From Dactylorhiza incarnata (Eukaryota > Streptophyta > Magnoliopsida > Asparagales > Orchidaceae), in NCBI GenBank assembly GCA_033032865.1, contig JAWHQI010000049.1, positions 1,178,001 to 1,242,000 on the forward strand: a DNA stretch of 64,000 nucleotides. The letters run 5' to 3'. Within the stretch, counting starts at the first letter, position 1, and every line of letters begins with the position of its first letter. Shown piece after piece: positions 50,415 to 61,558 of the stretch. Both the position numbers and the translations under genes were made by a program. The notes below the pieces were generated by a model, which was not told the DNA's origin, did no database searches, and saw nothing but the letters and a program-made list of their open reading frames with translations.

Positions 50415-51444
50415 GGAATTCTACAAGAATTCATGCAGAATTTAATCAGTACCTTAATTTCAAAATACAATTTATTTTAATTTGGACTTCAATTAAATAC
50501 TCCCACTATTTTATTCAAATTGATAGCCGTCACTATCAATTCGGAGAGTCCATGCGAGCTACTCTCTTAGTGGACAAGATCCGTATTTCACCAACACCAC
50601 GAGTCCGCTTTGGCGTTCCTCTCATAATGCGGTTATTTAGGTAGGCAACGCTTGCCAATTGCATCCTCATGCAACTCTTGTATGGTTGGTGAATAACTCC
50701 TTATTCGCATCCATCATATGGTGCATGCCAACCCTATGCCTCTAGGCACTCAACCTTTGAGGTCACCTAGTTAAGTTAGACCCGATGCCGACAGTGGGAT
50801 ATCACAATTATCCGCTCGCACCCTTACCAAGATAGATTAATGCACCTTGCTTTGGCAAGCCCACACATCATCGATCGAGGCAGGAAGAGTGTCATCCATC
50901 GGAAGGCATCCGAACACTTAATATTTGATGAAGGGATTTTAATTTTAAATAATAGGTTAACACTTAACCATGATCAACATTTGATCAAAGTGCACATCCA
51001 CAGAAAAACAAGCTTTCTAAAATCCACATGCATCCCTTATGTGCACAACATAAGACTATCAACTTTTGATAGACGAAAGGGCTAAATCCGGACATTTAGA
51101 ACTCTTCCAAATCTTCAGATTTACATGCATTGGACAAAGGCAAAGACAATTCGACTTAAAGCAGTAGACAAGCTCGTCTCTCATTGTTGGATTCAAAATC
51201 CAAAACAATACAAGGGTTCATTAACCACTTGAGGGACGGTTACTGCTAAGGAGACAACAATTTCTAACAATTAGAAATTACCACGAAATCCCAAACGTTC
51301 CTGGCGGGGTACCAAGACCCCCTTTGAAAAATCATCAACATTTGAAGTTCCAGGAAGAAATCTTGACATTTAGAACGCTTCTAGATACCTAGATTTGCAC
51401 GTACTGGAATAACCAAACTTCTGAAACAACATCCATGACCAGAA
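50415..51444 (-). other. 5' leader of D
   Basis: About 1 kb between primer site and Gag ATG. No supported gene; short frames on the plus strand are chance. Confidence 0.75.
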
Positions 51445-51460
51445 CCTCCCTCTGATACCA
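51445..51460 (-). other. Primer binding site of D (initiator Met-tRNA)
   Basis: Minus strand TGGTATCAGAGGGAGG, one base from the LTR end. Confidence 0.9.
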
Positions 51461-51461
51461 C

Positions 51462-52454
51462 TGTTGGGTTTTTCTAGAGCCATACATCGTATGTATGCGC
51501 AGCGGAAATAAACAGAAACAACCCAAAAAGACTTGGATCAGCCATGAATATTGAATCAAGAAGTTAATAAAAATACTAGGCAAAAATTACCTTAGTGGGA
51601 TTGGATCAAATCCAACCTAGATGCTCCACGAGTTGAATCCTTTCGTCGGCTGTGCGAGTCCTCACGTAGAATAATGTCTACGTCTCTACAGAAGTCCACA
51701 CGAGCCGGGAGAACGCCAAATCACGTCGCACGCAACTCGGAAGGAAGAACAACTGCACCTTGCACTTCCACGAACTGCTAGGTTCGCTCCAGGAAGAACA
51801 ATCACGACGACGATCGCCGGAGAGGAGGTCGGCGGAGGCGAACTGGACGGAACACCTTCCGTCTAGGGTTCGGGCGAGAGCGGAACGCTTCCGTCGGCTA
51901 AACCTTTCGTCAGTTATGAGAACCCTAAAAGAAGATCTATTTATACCCAAAGCATAAACAGGCTTCTAGAAGAATCGCTATCCGCAGACCACACAGCAGA
52001 ATTGGGGGTTCTGTTACAATTCGTTGGGATTCTACGGAACAGCATTCATCGAGTTTTCACGGGACAATCCGACGAATCATGTCAGACGGCAACATTTGTC
52101 GAGTGAAGAGTCTCTGTGACAATTCGTCGAGATTCCACGGAATGATCCGACGAATTCCGACGAATCCAATCAGACGACAACATTTGCCGAGTGAAGGGTC
52201 TCTGTGACAATTCGTCGAGATTCCACGGAACAATCCGACGAATCCGACGAATTCTATCCGTGTAAACCCGACGAATTCAGACAGCAACATTTGCTGGACT
52301 TTCCCCATTCTAGATGGTGATTGGTAACCTTTACCAACACAGTCAATCTTCCAACTTCTCCACATGCTCTTATGTGCGACCCTGCAGGCTCATATCGCGT
52401 TGGCAGTGACATTACATGTTTGACCACTTCTAGATCACAATGGTAACTCCAACA
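51462..52454 (-). repeat. 5' LTR of D (intact)
   Basis: 993 bp, TGTTGGG...CTCCAACA. It contains the uninterrupted sites of A (acttctccacatgc) and B (ggcagtgacat), which proves both insertions. The minus-strand TATA box is the complement of TATTTATA at 51938-51945, with TTCGTCGAG words upstream (52030-52275). About 2% diverged from the left LTR, which also has an extra 12-bp stretch. Confidence 0.92.
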
Positions 52455-52848
52455 GATCTGAGGTAGGGCTTCTTGATAGGCTTGTGGTAAGAAATCAGGA
52501 GGATTTCTGAGGTGTAGGAGTTGGAGCACTCTAAGAGGTAGGGTTGTTGATCCTGAGGTAGGGTTTGAGCAAACCTAAGAGATCCTGAGGGATCTGAGTT
52601 GTAAGCTCTTAGAGCTGAGTTCTTGGCAGAGGTTTCCTTATCTAACACACTATTAGAATGGTGTAGAGGGAAAGTGGACTACCCATAGACACACTGTCTT
52701 GGGGAACCGCTATAAATAGTTGTGTGTTATCTGTGTTGTGCATTTACATTATATAATCTCTAACAACAGCTAGCAGTAACTAAGAAAAATCAAAGAAACC
52801 TATTCACCCCCACCTAGGTGAATTAGACTACTACCTAATAAACTATCA
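52455..52848 (+). repeat. 3' LTR of copia E, copy 2, right part
   Basis: Begins with the second GATCT and continues as copy 1 from 1159 to 1553. Has the same stem-loop run and the TTGGGGAACCGCTATA box (near 52699). Confidence 0.88.
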
Positions 52849-52933
52849 TATATGTACTTTATTTTTTATTTAACAGCATGTTTCAAATCACTTAAAATTA
52901 TTTGTAAAATTTGTTAAGATAAATAGGGGAGAT
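52849..52933 (+). mobile_element. 3' internal stub of copia F, copy 2
   Basis: Matches 1554-1638, ending in the purine tract aaataggggaga. Confidence 0.7.
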
Positions 52934-54545
52934 TGTTGGGAAAAACACCCTTTGATTTATATTACAAATTATTTTCAAGTGATTTAATAATCTAGGATGT
53001 ATTACCCGTGTTGTATAGAATGGGTAATTTGGTCATTTGATGTCCTAAGTTGTCAAACTCACACTAGAGTATTAAAGCCTGTCCAAAATAAGTACAAAAT
53101 TCAGTTGAGTTCAACTTGCGTCAAATAGAAGTTGATGCAGCTTCGACTGAAAGTCAAAGAAACTCCGAATACAAGTAGAAGTAACTCAGCCTTATGTCCA
53201 AGTCAATGCAACTTCGAGATATACTTGACGCAGAAGACAAAGCCAATCGAACCAGTATTAGAAGTCGACGCAACTGCGACTTGAATTCGACGCAAAAGAT
53301 GAAGTTCAAAGTCTAAGTCATCAATTCGACAGATACGTCGATAAAGACTCGACACAACGTCGATATCTGAGTTCAATTCAAAGAGGAGAGGAATTCTAAG
53401 CAGCTTTTATTAAACTCGGAGGTGCATTAACTAGAAGGAAAATGTATTCGACACTGTGTTGAATACATGCACGGAAATAGAATACTTTCTATATTCTTTT
53501 CTGATGCCTTTTCAGAATGTATTCAAGGATTAAATTTGATTTCTAACGGTTTATTTATTGCCAAGAATGGAATGGAGTACTCCAGAGAGACAACAAAGGC
53601 ATTCTTGGAAGTTATTCAAATTCAGATTGATGGGTCGTGAACAGGAATAGAAAGAAACATTCATTATCCAATGGACATTCCTTCTGAGTACAGAACAGAA
53701 GAGGAAACAAAAGCAATCACTATTCGACAAAGAATTAGAATACAGAGGAAGAAAGACAACACAACCATTCAAGTTATTCAGTCTTCTTCTTCCACAAGCA
53801 CTCTCAGTCTCTTAGAAAGAACAAGGAGAATATCTCTGTACAGGAAAAATACAAAGGCTTTGCTTCATCTCACTTACAGCAGAAAGCCATCAAGAGTACA
53901 GAGAGATCATCAGGATCACAAGCTCATAAGCCTTGCATTCTTTTCTACCTCAAGCAAGGGTTCATTCAAAAACAGATTCTGAAGAACACCAACAGAGGAA
54001 ACATCTCTACAACTTCTTCTTCTTCTTTTCTCCCTGTCACATTCTGTAACTTGAGTAAAGAGTTTTTAGAATCCCCCTCCAAGAGATTTAGTGGTTCAAG
54101 AACTCCATATCAAAAGATCTAGATTGGTTTTAAGAGTCTCCTTATCAAATGACTCAGTCCTTCGTTCGAAGCGTCTCCTTATAAAAGGACTCAGTAGGTT
54201 GTTCTAAGAGTCTCCTTACCAAAAGACTTAGTGGTTCTAAGAGTCTCCTTATAGAAAGGCTCAGGCGTTGTTTAATGTATTCCTACCAAGCTGGTTGAAG
54301 AGTGGATGTAGCCAGATTTTGGGGAACCGCTATAACTTTTGTCTTGTGCTGTGAATTTTTGTGTTATCCATTTACTTGTTTTTATTTCAGTAATCTGTGT
54401 TTATTTTTTCCTGAGTTGGTATTCTGATTGCATAGTCATTAGAAGTTTTTATTGTGTGTGCATATTTAGTGTAAAAGTTTCAAATCTCTATTCACCCCCC
54501 CCCCCCCCCCTAGAGAATACTCAGAGGTTACGTTGGGCACTTTCA
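52934..54545 (+). repeat. 3' LTR of copia F, copy 2
   Basis: 1612 bp, matches 1639-3256. TCGACG words at 53120-53365, stem-loop tandem units at 54125-54265, a shorter cytosine run near 54497. Confidence 0.82.
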
Positions 54546-54848
54546 ACAATCAAGGAACATGTCATACCAGAGCAGGAAACTATTCAACGGGAAGAAAATG
54601 TAGCAATTTTAGCCAATAAAGAAGAAGAGATCAATATGGATATGAATCCACTAAACAGTTTACCAAGAACTAGAGCAACTCTAAAGAATCTCCCTCCATC
54701 TCAAGTTGTAGGAGACATGGCTGAGGGAGTGAAGACCAAAAATCAACTCACAAATAAGTCCAAGTTGCAGTGTTTCCTATCTCAATATGAACCAAAGAAG
54801 TTTGAAGAGGCTGACAATGATGTCCACTGGATAGCTGCCATGTAAGAA
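54546..54848 (+). pseudogene. Copia L pol fragment, copy 2
   Basis: As 3257-3559 but without the TAG of copy 1; KLQCFLSQYEPKKFEEADND is open. It still ends in TAA after HWIAAM, directly before LTR K, at what would be the start of RT. Confidence 0.75.
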
Positions 54849-56141
54849 TGTTGGGTATTATAGCCACAAAAACCTTGATTTGAAGAAGTGTCCCTTTAAC
54901 TAAGATGAATTGATATTGTATTTGATGTGGCATCTTAGTTATGTGTTTGTAGGATATTAATTGCTAAGTACAAACCAATGTCAGGTTTCAATGAGTCATA
55001 AAACACGGGCCTATGCAATGTAATTCCTTATTGTGTAGACCAAGGTGTTGACTCATGTGAAATCTCTCTATTGGGGTGTATTTCATTTTCAAACACTATG
55101 GAGGAGTCAAGCTGAAGTAGTTGTTGTGTGCAAGACTGGAAGAAAAATATTCCAAGTCAATTCGTCAAGACATCTCGAGAAGACTCGACGAATTCATCGA
55201 GTCATCTCGAAAAGACTCGGCGAATTCGTCGAGATTATATGACAAGTCTCTTGAATTACATCAAGTCTTTTCGTCGAGTGAAAATGTGTTCACTCGAGAA
55301 CACTCAATGAATTCGTCGAGTGGCCTGCTAGTTTCTCGAGTACAATCAACGAATTCGTCGAGTGTACTCGACGAAATCAATGAATGTTCTCAGCTACAAT
55401 TTCTTCCTGTCTCAGCATTTTGCTAAGTCCGTTTCGTCGAGTCATTAAGTGAATTCGTCGAGTAATCATTTATTTCACGAGTTCACTCGATGAATGCTGA
55501 CAGAGCGACTTCTTTTCAAAATCTCAGCTGGCTTTCCATTTTAGGTCTTCTCCATGTACAGTACACGTGGAGGTCCCTCCTTAAGCTTTATTTATAGCCA
55601 TTTGAGAAGGATCTATAAATACATACAGGTTATTTTGTTCAACCCTAATTGTGCCCATTTTTAGAAATCGGAACAAGTCTGTCGGCCTTCTTCGTTCTCG
55701 CAAATCGACATTGTTGCTGCCGACAAAGTTCTTGCGTGATCCTTCTTGAAGAAAAGATTCAACTAGATCTCTGATCTCTGTCTTCCTCAAGTTCTTTTCA
55801 GATCTAGTTGTCTCCTAAGTTTTTCAATTCAGGTTCTCTCAAGACAAGATTTCTTCTTCCTCCTTTCAAGATCCAGATTTTCATTTCAGTCAAGGAAGAA
55901 GAAGATCTATTATTTTCAGATTTGATCAAGTTAAATCTCTTTGAGATTTTAGAAATTGTTTTTCAATCTAGAGCTTTTTAAAAACGTTTACAATATTTTG
56001 TTAGGAGAGTTTATTCTCCGTGTTGTAGGATGTTTACTTCCGAGTATAGGAGTTGAGGCTCCAATTTTTTGTGGGAGAGTTTATTCTCCGAGTTTGTAGG
56101 AGTTGTATACTCAGAGTTGTAAGATTATTTTAATTTGAGAT
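54849..56141 (+). repeat. LTR of copia K, copy 2 (3' part missing)
   Basis: Matches 3560-4852. TATAAATA at 55614, TTCGTCGAG words at 55160-55495, stem-loop run near 56005-56090. Confidence 0.75.
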
Positions 56142-57397
56142 TGTTAAAATTTTGTAGTAGGATGGAAGATAATACAGCGGAAGACTTCAATTCAATTCAA
56201 AACAGTTAACCAGTGACAATGAAGGAAAAGAGAATCTTAATGGACTATCCTTTTACAATGTGTTGCATACATGGCGAGACCTGATTTATAAGAGAAAACT
56301 TAGATGAGAAAAACAAGCAACACAAGCATCTTGCGGTTAGAAAAAAACTAAGACCGCCCAGACCGCTTGAACTCAGCAAGATCGTCGGCTTCCCTGAGAC
56401 CGGGTTAACAGGACAGGTCGCCGACCTAAGAACTGCCAGACCGCTCAAAACTCAGACCGCGCGAACTGCTCCTTATTGAACTGTTGAAAACAATACCCTG
56501 TCCACACTTCTTGATCGCCCAGTCCGCACGGTCATAAGATCACAGAAGTATCCCGTAAATAGAAGAGAAGAACTCCTCATTGCTGCAAGACAGCAACTCA
56601 AGAACGCCTGACCGCTGAAGGTTGCCTGATCAACTGAGTCCGCTGCAAAGTAGATCAAGAACTATAAACAGCAGACCGCCGAGACAAGACGCTGGCGAGC
56701 TGGTTATTCAAAGCTGGAAAGATAGGAAGAATGATGACGGAGATTGTTGTCCTCCTAGCCTGCGAACACAACAAGCGGTCAACAACTTTCAGACCGCGCG
56801 ACCTCAAAAATGAGATTGGCACAATCAATCCAAACTTTAGTTCTTACAGATCTTACAGTTCTTGCATACGAATGGCTACCCCAGAACCTCTATTTATAGG
56901 CAAATGAATGGATGTCGTCACCGCCTCTAAGAGATACAGACACCTCCCTTATTAGGATGCGCGGTCACCAAAACTAGAATGCACGGTCTCTATAAGACCT
57001 TTATTTACTTAAGCAACTGTCCAACTAAGACAGTTCACCAATATCAAATCGGCAGACCACCCGGTCTCTTTTAAGAGATGAACCATATGAGCATCTGACC
57101 AATTCGAGAACAGAACGCCAGAAAGAGGCTCATACAACCCATCCGGTCTCACATAAGATAAGAACCACATGAACATCCTGGCCTACCACAGCGGATCGCC
57201 AGAGTGAACTCAAGCAGACCGCAGTACTGACCGCCAAAGCGACCTCTAATACCAGACCTTCCGGTCTCAACCAGAATAAGTATACTTGGGCTTAACTAGC
57301 GAATATCAACAGATTGCCAACACCAGAGCACGCGTAATCTCCGCAGTCTCCAAAGCCTAACCGCCCGGACTCTCCACATGAACTTCAAATTTCAACA
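56142..57397 (-). repeat. LTR of copia G
   Basis: 1256 bp. Plus strand TGTTAAAATT...AATTTCAACA, so the ends form an inverted repeat. The minus strand carries a purine tract (CTTCAAGGGGGAGTG, from 57412) just before it, so this is the 3' LTR. The minus-strand TATA box is the complement of TATTTATAG at 56891-56899. About 18 gaccgc/gcggtc words lie between 56350 and 57370, the word also typical of gypsy elements A and B. Confidence 0.8.
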
Positions 57398-57900
57398 CTC
57401 CCCCTTGAAGTGGGAAGTGGAAGTCAGCCCAAGTAAACTCCTCAACCGATCAAACGGTCACTTCGACAACGGCTTCGTAAAGATGTCCGCGACATTATCC
57501 TTGCTCTTCACATGCCCAACCATTAGAGATCCCTCCAACACCTTCTCCTGAATGAAATGATGTTGAATCACTATGTGATTGGTTCAAGAATGACAAACTA
57601 GATTGTTCACCAGTTTGAGGGCACTCTCGTTGTCACCACGAAGCAGAGTTGGACCTTGCACCTCCCCATGAATGTCCTCCACAATCCTCCTAAGCCAGAT
57701 GGCTTCCTGAGCTGCCAAAGCCGAAGCTTTGTACTCAGCTTCTGTAGTGGTGACAGACGCAGAATCCTGCTTCTTGCTGCACCATGATATATAGAGCCTA
57801 TCATAAAGACATATCCAGAGGTCGATCTTTGATCATCTGAATCTTCTCCATAATCAGCATCCATGTATCCATGCAAACAAAAGCATGAGTCCTTCCCATA
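57398..57900 (-). pseudogene. RNase H fragment and 3' end of copia G
   Basis: The minus strand starts with CFCLHGYMDADYGED, the beginning of copia RNase H, followed by DDQRSTSGYVFMIGS. It then drifts out of frame (GAARSRILR), and later pieces in other frames resemble the end of RNase H. Everything upstream of RNase H is missing and is replaced by H2 at about 57900. Confidence 0.75.
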
Positions 57901-59150
57901 GATGAAAACCTAAGTCCTCTAAAGTTTGGCTCATCCATAGTGCTTGTGCACAACAACTTCCTAATGCAATGTATTCGGCCTCCGTGGTGGAGAGTGCAAC
58001 CGAGTTTTGTTTCCTACTAGACCATGAAACTAATGAAGGTCCTAGAAAATGACAAGTACCACTACTGCTTTTTCTATCAAGTGAACAACCGGCGTAGTCC
58101 AAATCGGAGTAGCCGTGAAGTGTAAATGAATTATTGTGCGGGTACCATAATCCTAATCTAGATGACCCAATGAGATATCTAAAAATTCGTTTTACCGCTT
58201 TTAAATGAGATTCTTTTGGATTGGCTTGAAATCGAGCACATAAGCATACGACAAACATAATATCGTGTCTAGTTGCACTTAGATAAATTAGAGATCCTAT
58301 CATACCTCTATATAAAGTTTGATCTATAGAAATTCCTGATTCATCTTTGCCTAATTTTAGTGATGCACTCATTGGTGTAGAAGCATGTTTAAGGTTTTCA
58401 AATCCAAAACATTTTAGCATATCATGGACATATTTAGTTTGACATACAAAGATACCATCAATTCTTTGTGATATTTGAAAACCAAGGAAATAAGAAAGTT
58501 CTCCTACAAGACTCATTTCAAATTCATTTTTCATCACTAAAATAACTTCTTTAAACATCTCTTCATTAGTAGATCCAAAAATAATATCATCAACATATAT
58601 TTGTAAAATAATTATATCATCATTGTTGTGCTTAATGAAGAGAGAATTATCCGCACTTCCCATAATATAACCGTGATTTAATAAAAATGATGTAAGTCTT
58701 TCATACCATGCACGGGGCGCTTGTTTTAAACCATAAAGCGCTTTCTTTAGTTTATAAACATGATTTGGAAATTTTTCACTAATAAAACTGGGGGGTTGTT
58801 CAACATAAACTTCTTCTTTTACAAACCTGTTTAGAAAAGCACTTTTCACATCCATTTGAAATAGTTTTATTCTTTTAAAGCTTGCAAATGCTAGAAAAAA
58901 TCTTATAGACTCTAATCTAGCAACGGGTGCAAAAGATTCATCAAAATCTATCCCCTCGATTTAAGAATATCCTTGTGCTACTAATCGTGCCTTATTTCTA
59001 GAGATTCTTGACTCACCATCTAATTTATTTTTAAAAATCTATTTTACACCTATAACTCGGTGATTAGATGGTCTTTCAACTAATTTCCAAACATTATGTC
59101 GCTTAAATTGTTCTAACTCTTCATTCATAGCCAAAACCAAAATTCATCAT
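57901..59150 (-). pseudogene. pol: Reverse transcriptase and RNase H of copia H2
   Basis: The open part 57854-58855 has QMDVKSAFLN, YVDD at residues 87-90 (YVDDIIFGS), and RNase H with LHGYSDLDYAG and STTEAEYIALGS, stopping short of the last RNase H block at the joint with G. Upstream, 58856-59150 continues RT in frame but has TAA near 58962 and TAG near 59042, where Gln and Trp codons are expected, and further frame damage near 59130-59190. The tail after SQTLEDLGF is read from G in a wrong frame. Confidence 0.82.
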
Positions 59151-60716
59151 TTAAAGCAGTAGAAACGGTTTTTTGGTTCTATTTCGAAAAAAAACAAATA
59201 TTTGAAAAGATTCATGAAGAGAAGAGCGAGTTCTTACCCCGATGGATGGTTCACCAATTATCAATTCCCGTGGATGATCCTTTATGAATTTCAAGGCACT
59301 TGGAGGTACATATTCATCTTCCTTGACCTCCTCTTCTTCTTCTTTGGAAGGTTCCTCGTCACCATGCTCCAAAGGTTGTAAGAGATCATCCTCGTTGCCT
59401 GCGGAAAGTTTTTCTACACAGGGAACAAACTCGTCAAATTTTACATTTATTGACTCTTCAACTCTACTAGTTCTTTTATTAAAAATTCTATAAGCTTTAC
59501 TAGTTGAAGAGTACCCAAGAAAAGTTCCTTCATCACATTTTTCATCAAACTTTCCCAAGCTATCTTTTGTATTCAAAATAAAACATTTACAACCAAAAAC
59601 TTTAAAATAAGATACATTAGGCTTCTTTTGAAAATAGAGTTCATATGGTGTGAGATTAAGAGATGGGCGAAGCATGATTCTATTCAAAACATAACACGAT
59701 GTACTTACGGCTTCGGCCCAAAAGGACTTATGTAATTTATATTCACATAACATAGTGCGTGCTAGTTCTTGAAGTGTCATATTCTTTCTTTCTACAACAC
59801 CATTTTGTTGTGGTGTGCGTGGTGCAGAGAACTCATGTTTAATGCCTAACATTTCACAAAAGGATGTAAATTTTTCATTTTCAAATTCTACTCCATGATC
59901 CGAGCGGATGCATTTAACTTTTAAATCACTTTCATTTTGAATACGAGTACATAATTTTGCAAATTCACAAAACGCATCGGATTTGGAAGAGAGAAATAAT
60001 GTCCAACAATATCTTGAAAAATCATCTCTTAAAACATATGTATATAATCTACCACCAAGACTTATAGTGCTAACGGGACCAAAAAGATCCATATGAATTA
60101 TTTGCAAGGGTCTTGTAGTAGAAATGAAATTTTTACTTTTGAAAGAGGATCTAGAAAATTTACCTTTTTGACATGGTGAACAAAGTGAAGGTAAAGTTCC
60201 ATTTAACCTAGGCAATCCTCTAATTAAATTACTTTTGTCAAGTTTTACAATGAGCTTTGTGCTAGCATGCCCTAGTCTTCTGTGCCAAAGTTCTAATTCA
60301 TCATTTTTAGTGATAAAACATTTTATAGATGATTTAGAAAGATCATGAAAAGAAACTATATAAACATTATGTATTCTTGGTGCAGTTAGTAAAATATCTT
60401 TTGTAGTAGGATTAGATATTTTGCATAAGTTAGTGGAAGATTCAAATAACACATCTAATCCTTTATCACATAATTGGCTAATAGAAATTAAATTGTGTTT
60501 TAATCCTTTCACATAAAGAACATTAGATATAGTAAAGGATTTGTTACCAACTGTACCAATTCCCATGATCCTTCCTTTTCCATTATCACCAAACGTCACG
60601 ATCCCTCCCTTCTTCTTTTCTAGGCTAAGGAACTTTGATTTATTGCCAGTCATGTTCTTGGAGCATCCTGAATCCAAGTACCACACGTCTTCATTGTCCT
60701 TAGCCTGCCTGCACAT
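59151..60716 (-). pseudogene. pol: Protease and integrase of copia H2
   Basis: 521 residues. Protease motif DSGCSKNMTG from Asp15. Integrase HHCC finger around LWHRRLGHAS and CSPCQKGKFS, catalytic Asp in HMDLFGPVS, Asp in IRSDHGVEFEN, and the Glu block VVERKNMTLQ. A glutamate-rich linker follows. The frame is preceded by an in-frame TAG (60717-60719) right before its ATG, so Gag and Pol are separated by a single stop here; either a lost Gln codon or, less likely, a read-through signal. The end is garbled before RT. Confidence 0.82.
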
Positions 60717-61558
60717 CTAGAAAGAAGATGAGAGTAAAGATCCGGATACCCAAGTGGTACCACCCATAGAATAAGTGGAAGCCTTAGGTACCCATATTTG
60801 TTTTAAAGTATTTTGTTTTATTTTCCTACAAGAACTAGATGTGTGAACAAACCTATAACAGTTTGCACACGAAATAAAGGCGGTTGAGACCCTTTTCTGG
60901 AAAATTTTCTTGCTGGAAGAAATTGGATTTACAGAAGAAAAATATTTTGAAAAAGAGAATTCAGGTTTCTGGTATGAGGTGCTAGCGCCGGCGTTAGTGG
61001 CTAGCGCCGGGAGGTAGCCCTCACCTCGATATCCGAGTCCAAATTTTCCAGAACCATGGCACTGGTTCCCTAAAATCATTTCCAGTGATTTTTGGCCAAT
61101 TCCAAATTTTTTAATGGCCATGGTGAGATCATGAACTTGTGCTTTAAGTGAAGAATTTTCTTTCACAAGCATGACACACCTATTTTCAAAACCTTATTTA
61201 TTATTTTTGATTCGCAAAAGAGAGGCTTCTAATTTCCTTTCTAATTCCCCCTTCTCTTTTGTAAGAGTTTTGGCATGAGAGAGGGCTTTAGAAAGTGACT
61301 CTTCAATATCTTTTGCCAATTTAGTGGAGTGATCACACTCTTGGCAAGAAACCTTTCTCTTTTCTAAAACAATTACCTTTTTGGAAAGCTTTTGATTTTC
61401 TTTAATAAGAGATTCATTTTCACGATTCAATAAAATACTTTCTTTCATATTTTTATCAAAAGCTTTGCAAGTTTCAAGGAATTCATTAAAGAGATCATAA
61501 TAAGTGGGAGGAGTTACCTCAGTGTCACTAAGAACACTGGTGTCGTCGCGGTCGTTTC
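60717..61558 (-). pseudogene. gag: Gag C-terminal half of copia H2
   Basis: Glu/Lys-rich coiled coil (61194-61448), a TAA at 61194, then in the same frame a segment with the zinc knuckle CANCYRFVHTSSSC and QIWVPKAS before the stop at 60717. The frame is open up to 61558, where the LTR of element J cuts it; the Gag core would lie beyond the right edge of the window. Confidence 0.72.

Larger units (their letters stand above)
9724..52454 (-). mobile_element. Copia element D, host of the central nest
   Basis: Flanked by the 5-bp target duplication GATCT (9719-9723 and 52455-52459), and the unoccupied site is seen in copy 1 near 1161. LTRs start TGTTGGG and end CAACA. Gag-pol lies on the minus strand at 46475-50414 and the Met-tRNA primer site at 51445-51460. 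The left (3') LTR is split into three pieces by elements A and B. Without the nested elements D is about 8 kb, ordinary for copia with 1-kb LTRs. Confidence 0.93.
52455..56368 (+). repeat. Copy 2 of the duplicated block, right part
   Basis: Aligns with 1159-5078. Homology ends within LTR G after agaccgctt, where copy 2 continues as a complete LTR. Confidence 0.85.

Noticed and set aside
50399..51085. Two plus-strand frames of 81 codons opposite the leader of D
   Set aside because: No motif, no promoter, and wrong strand for D; the leader of a copia element is normally non-coding.
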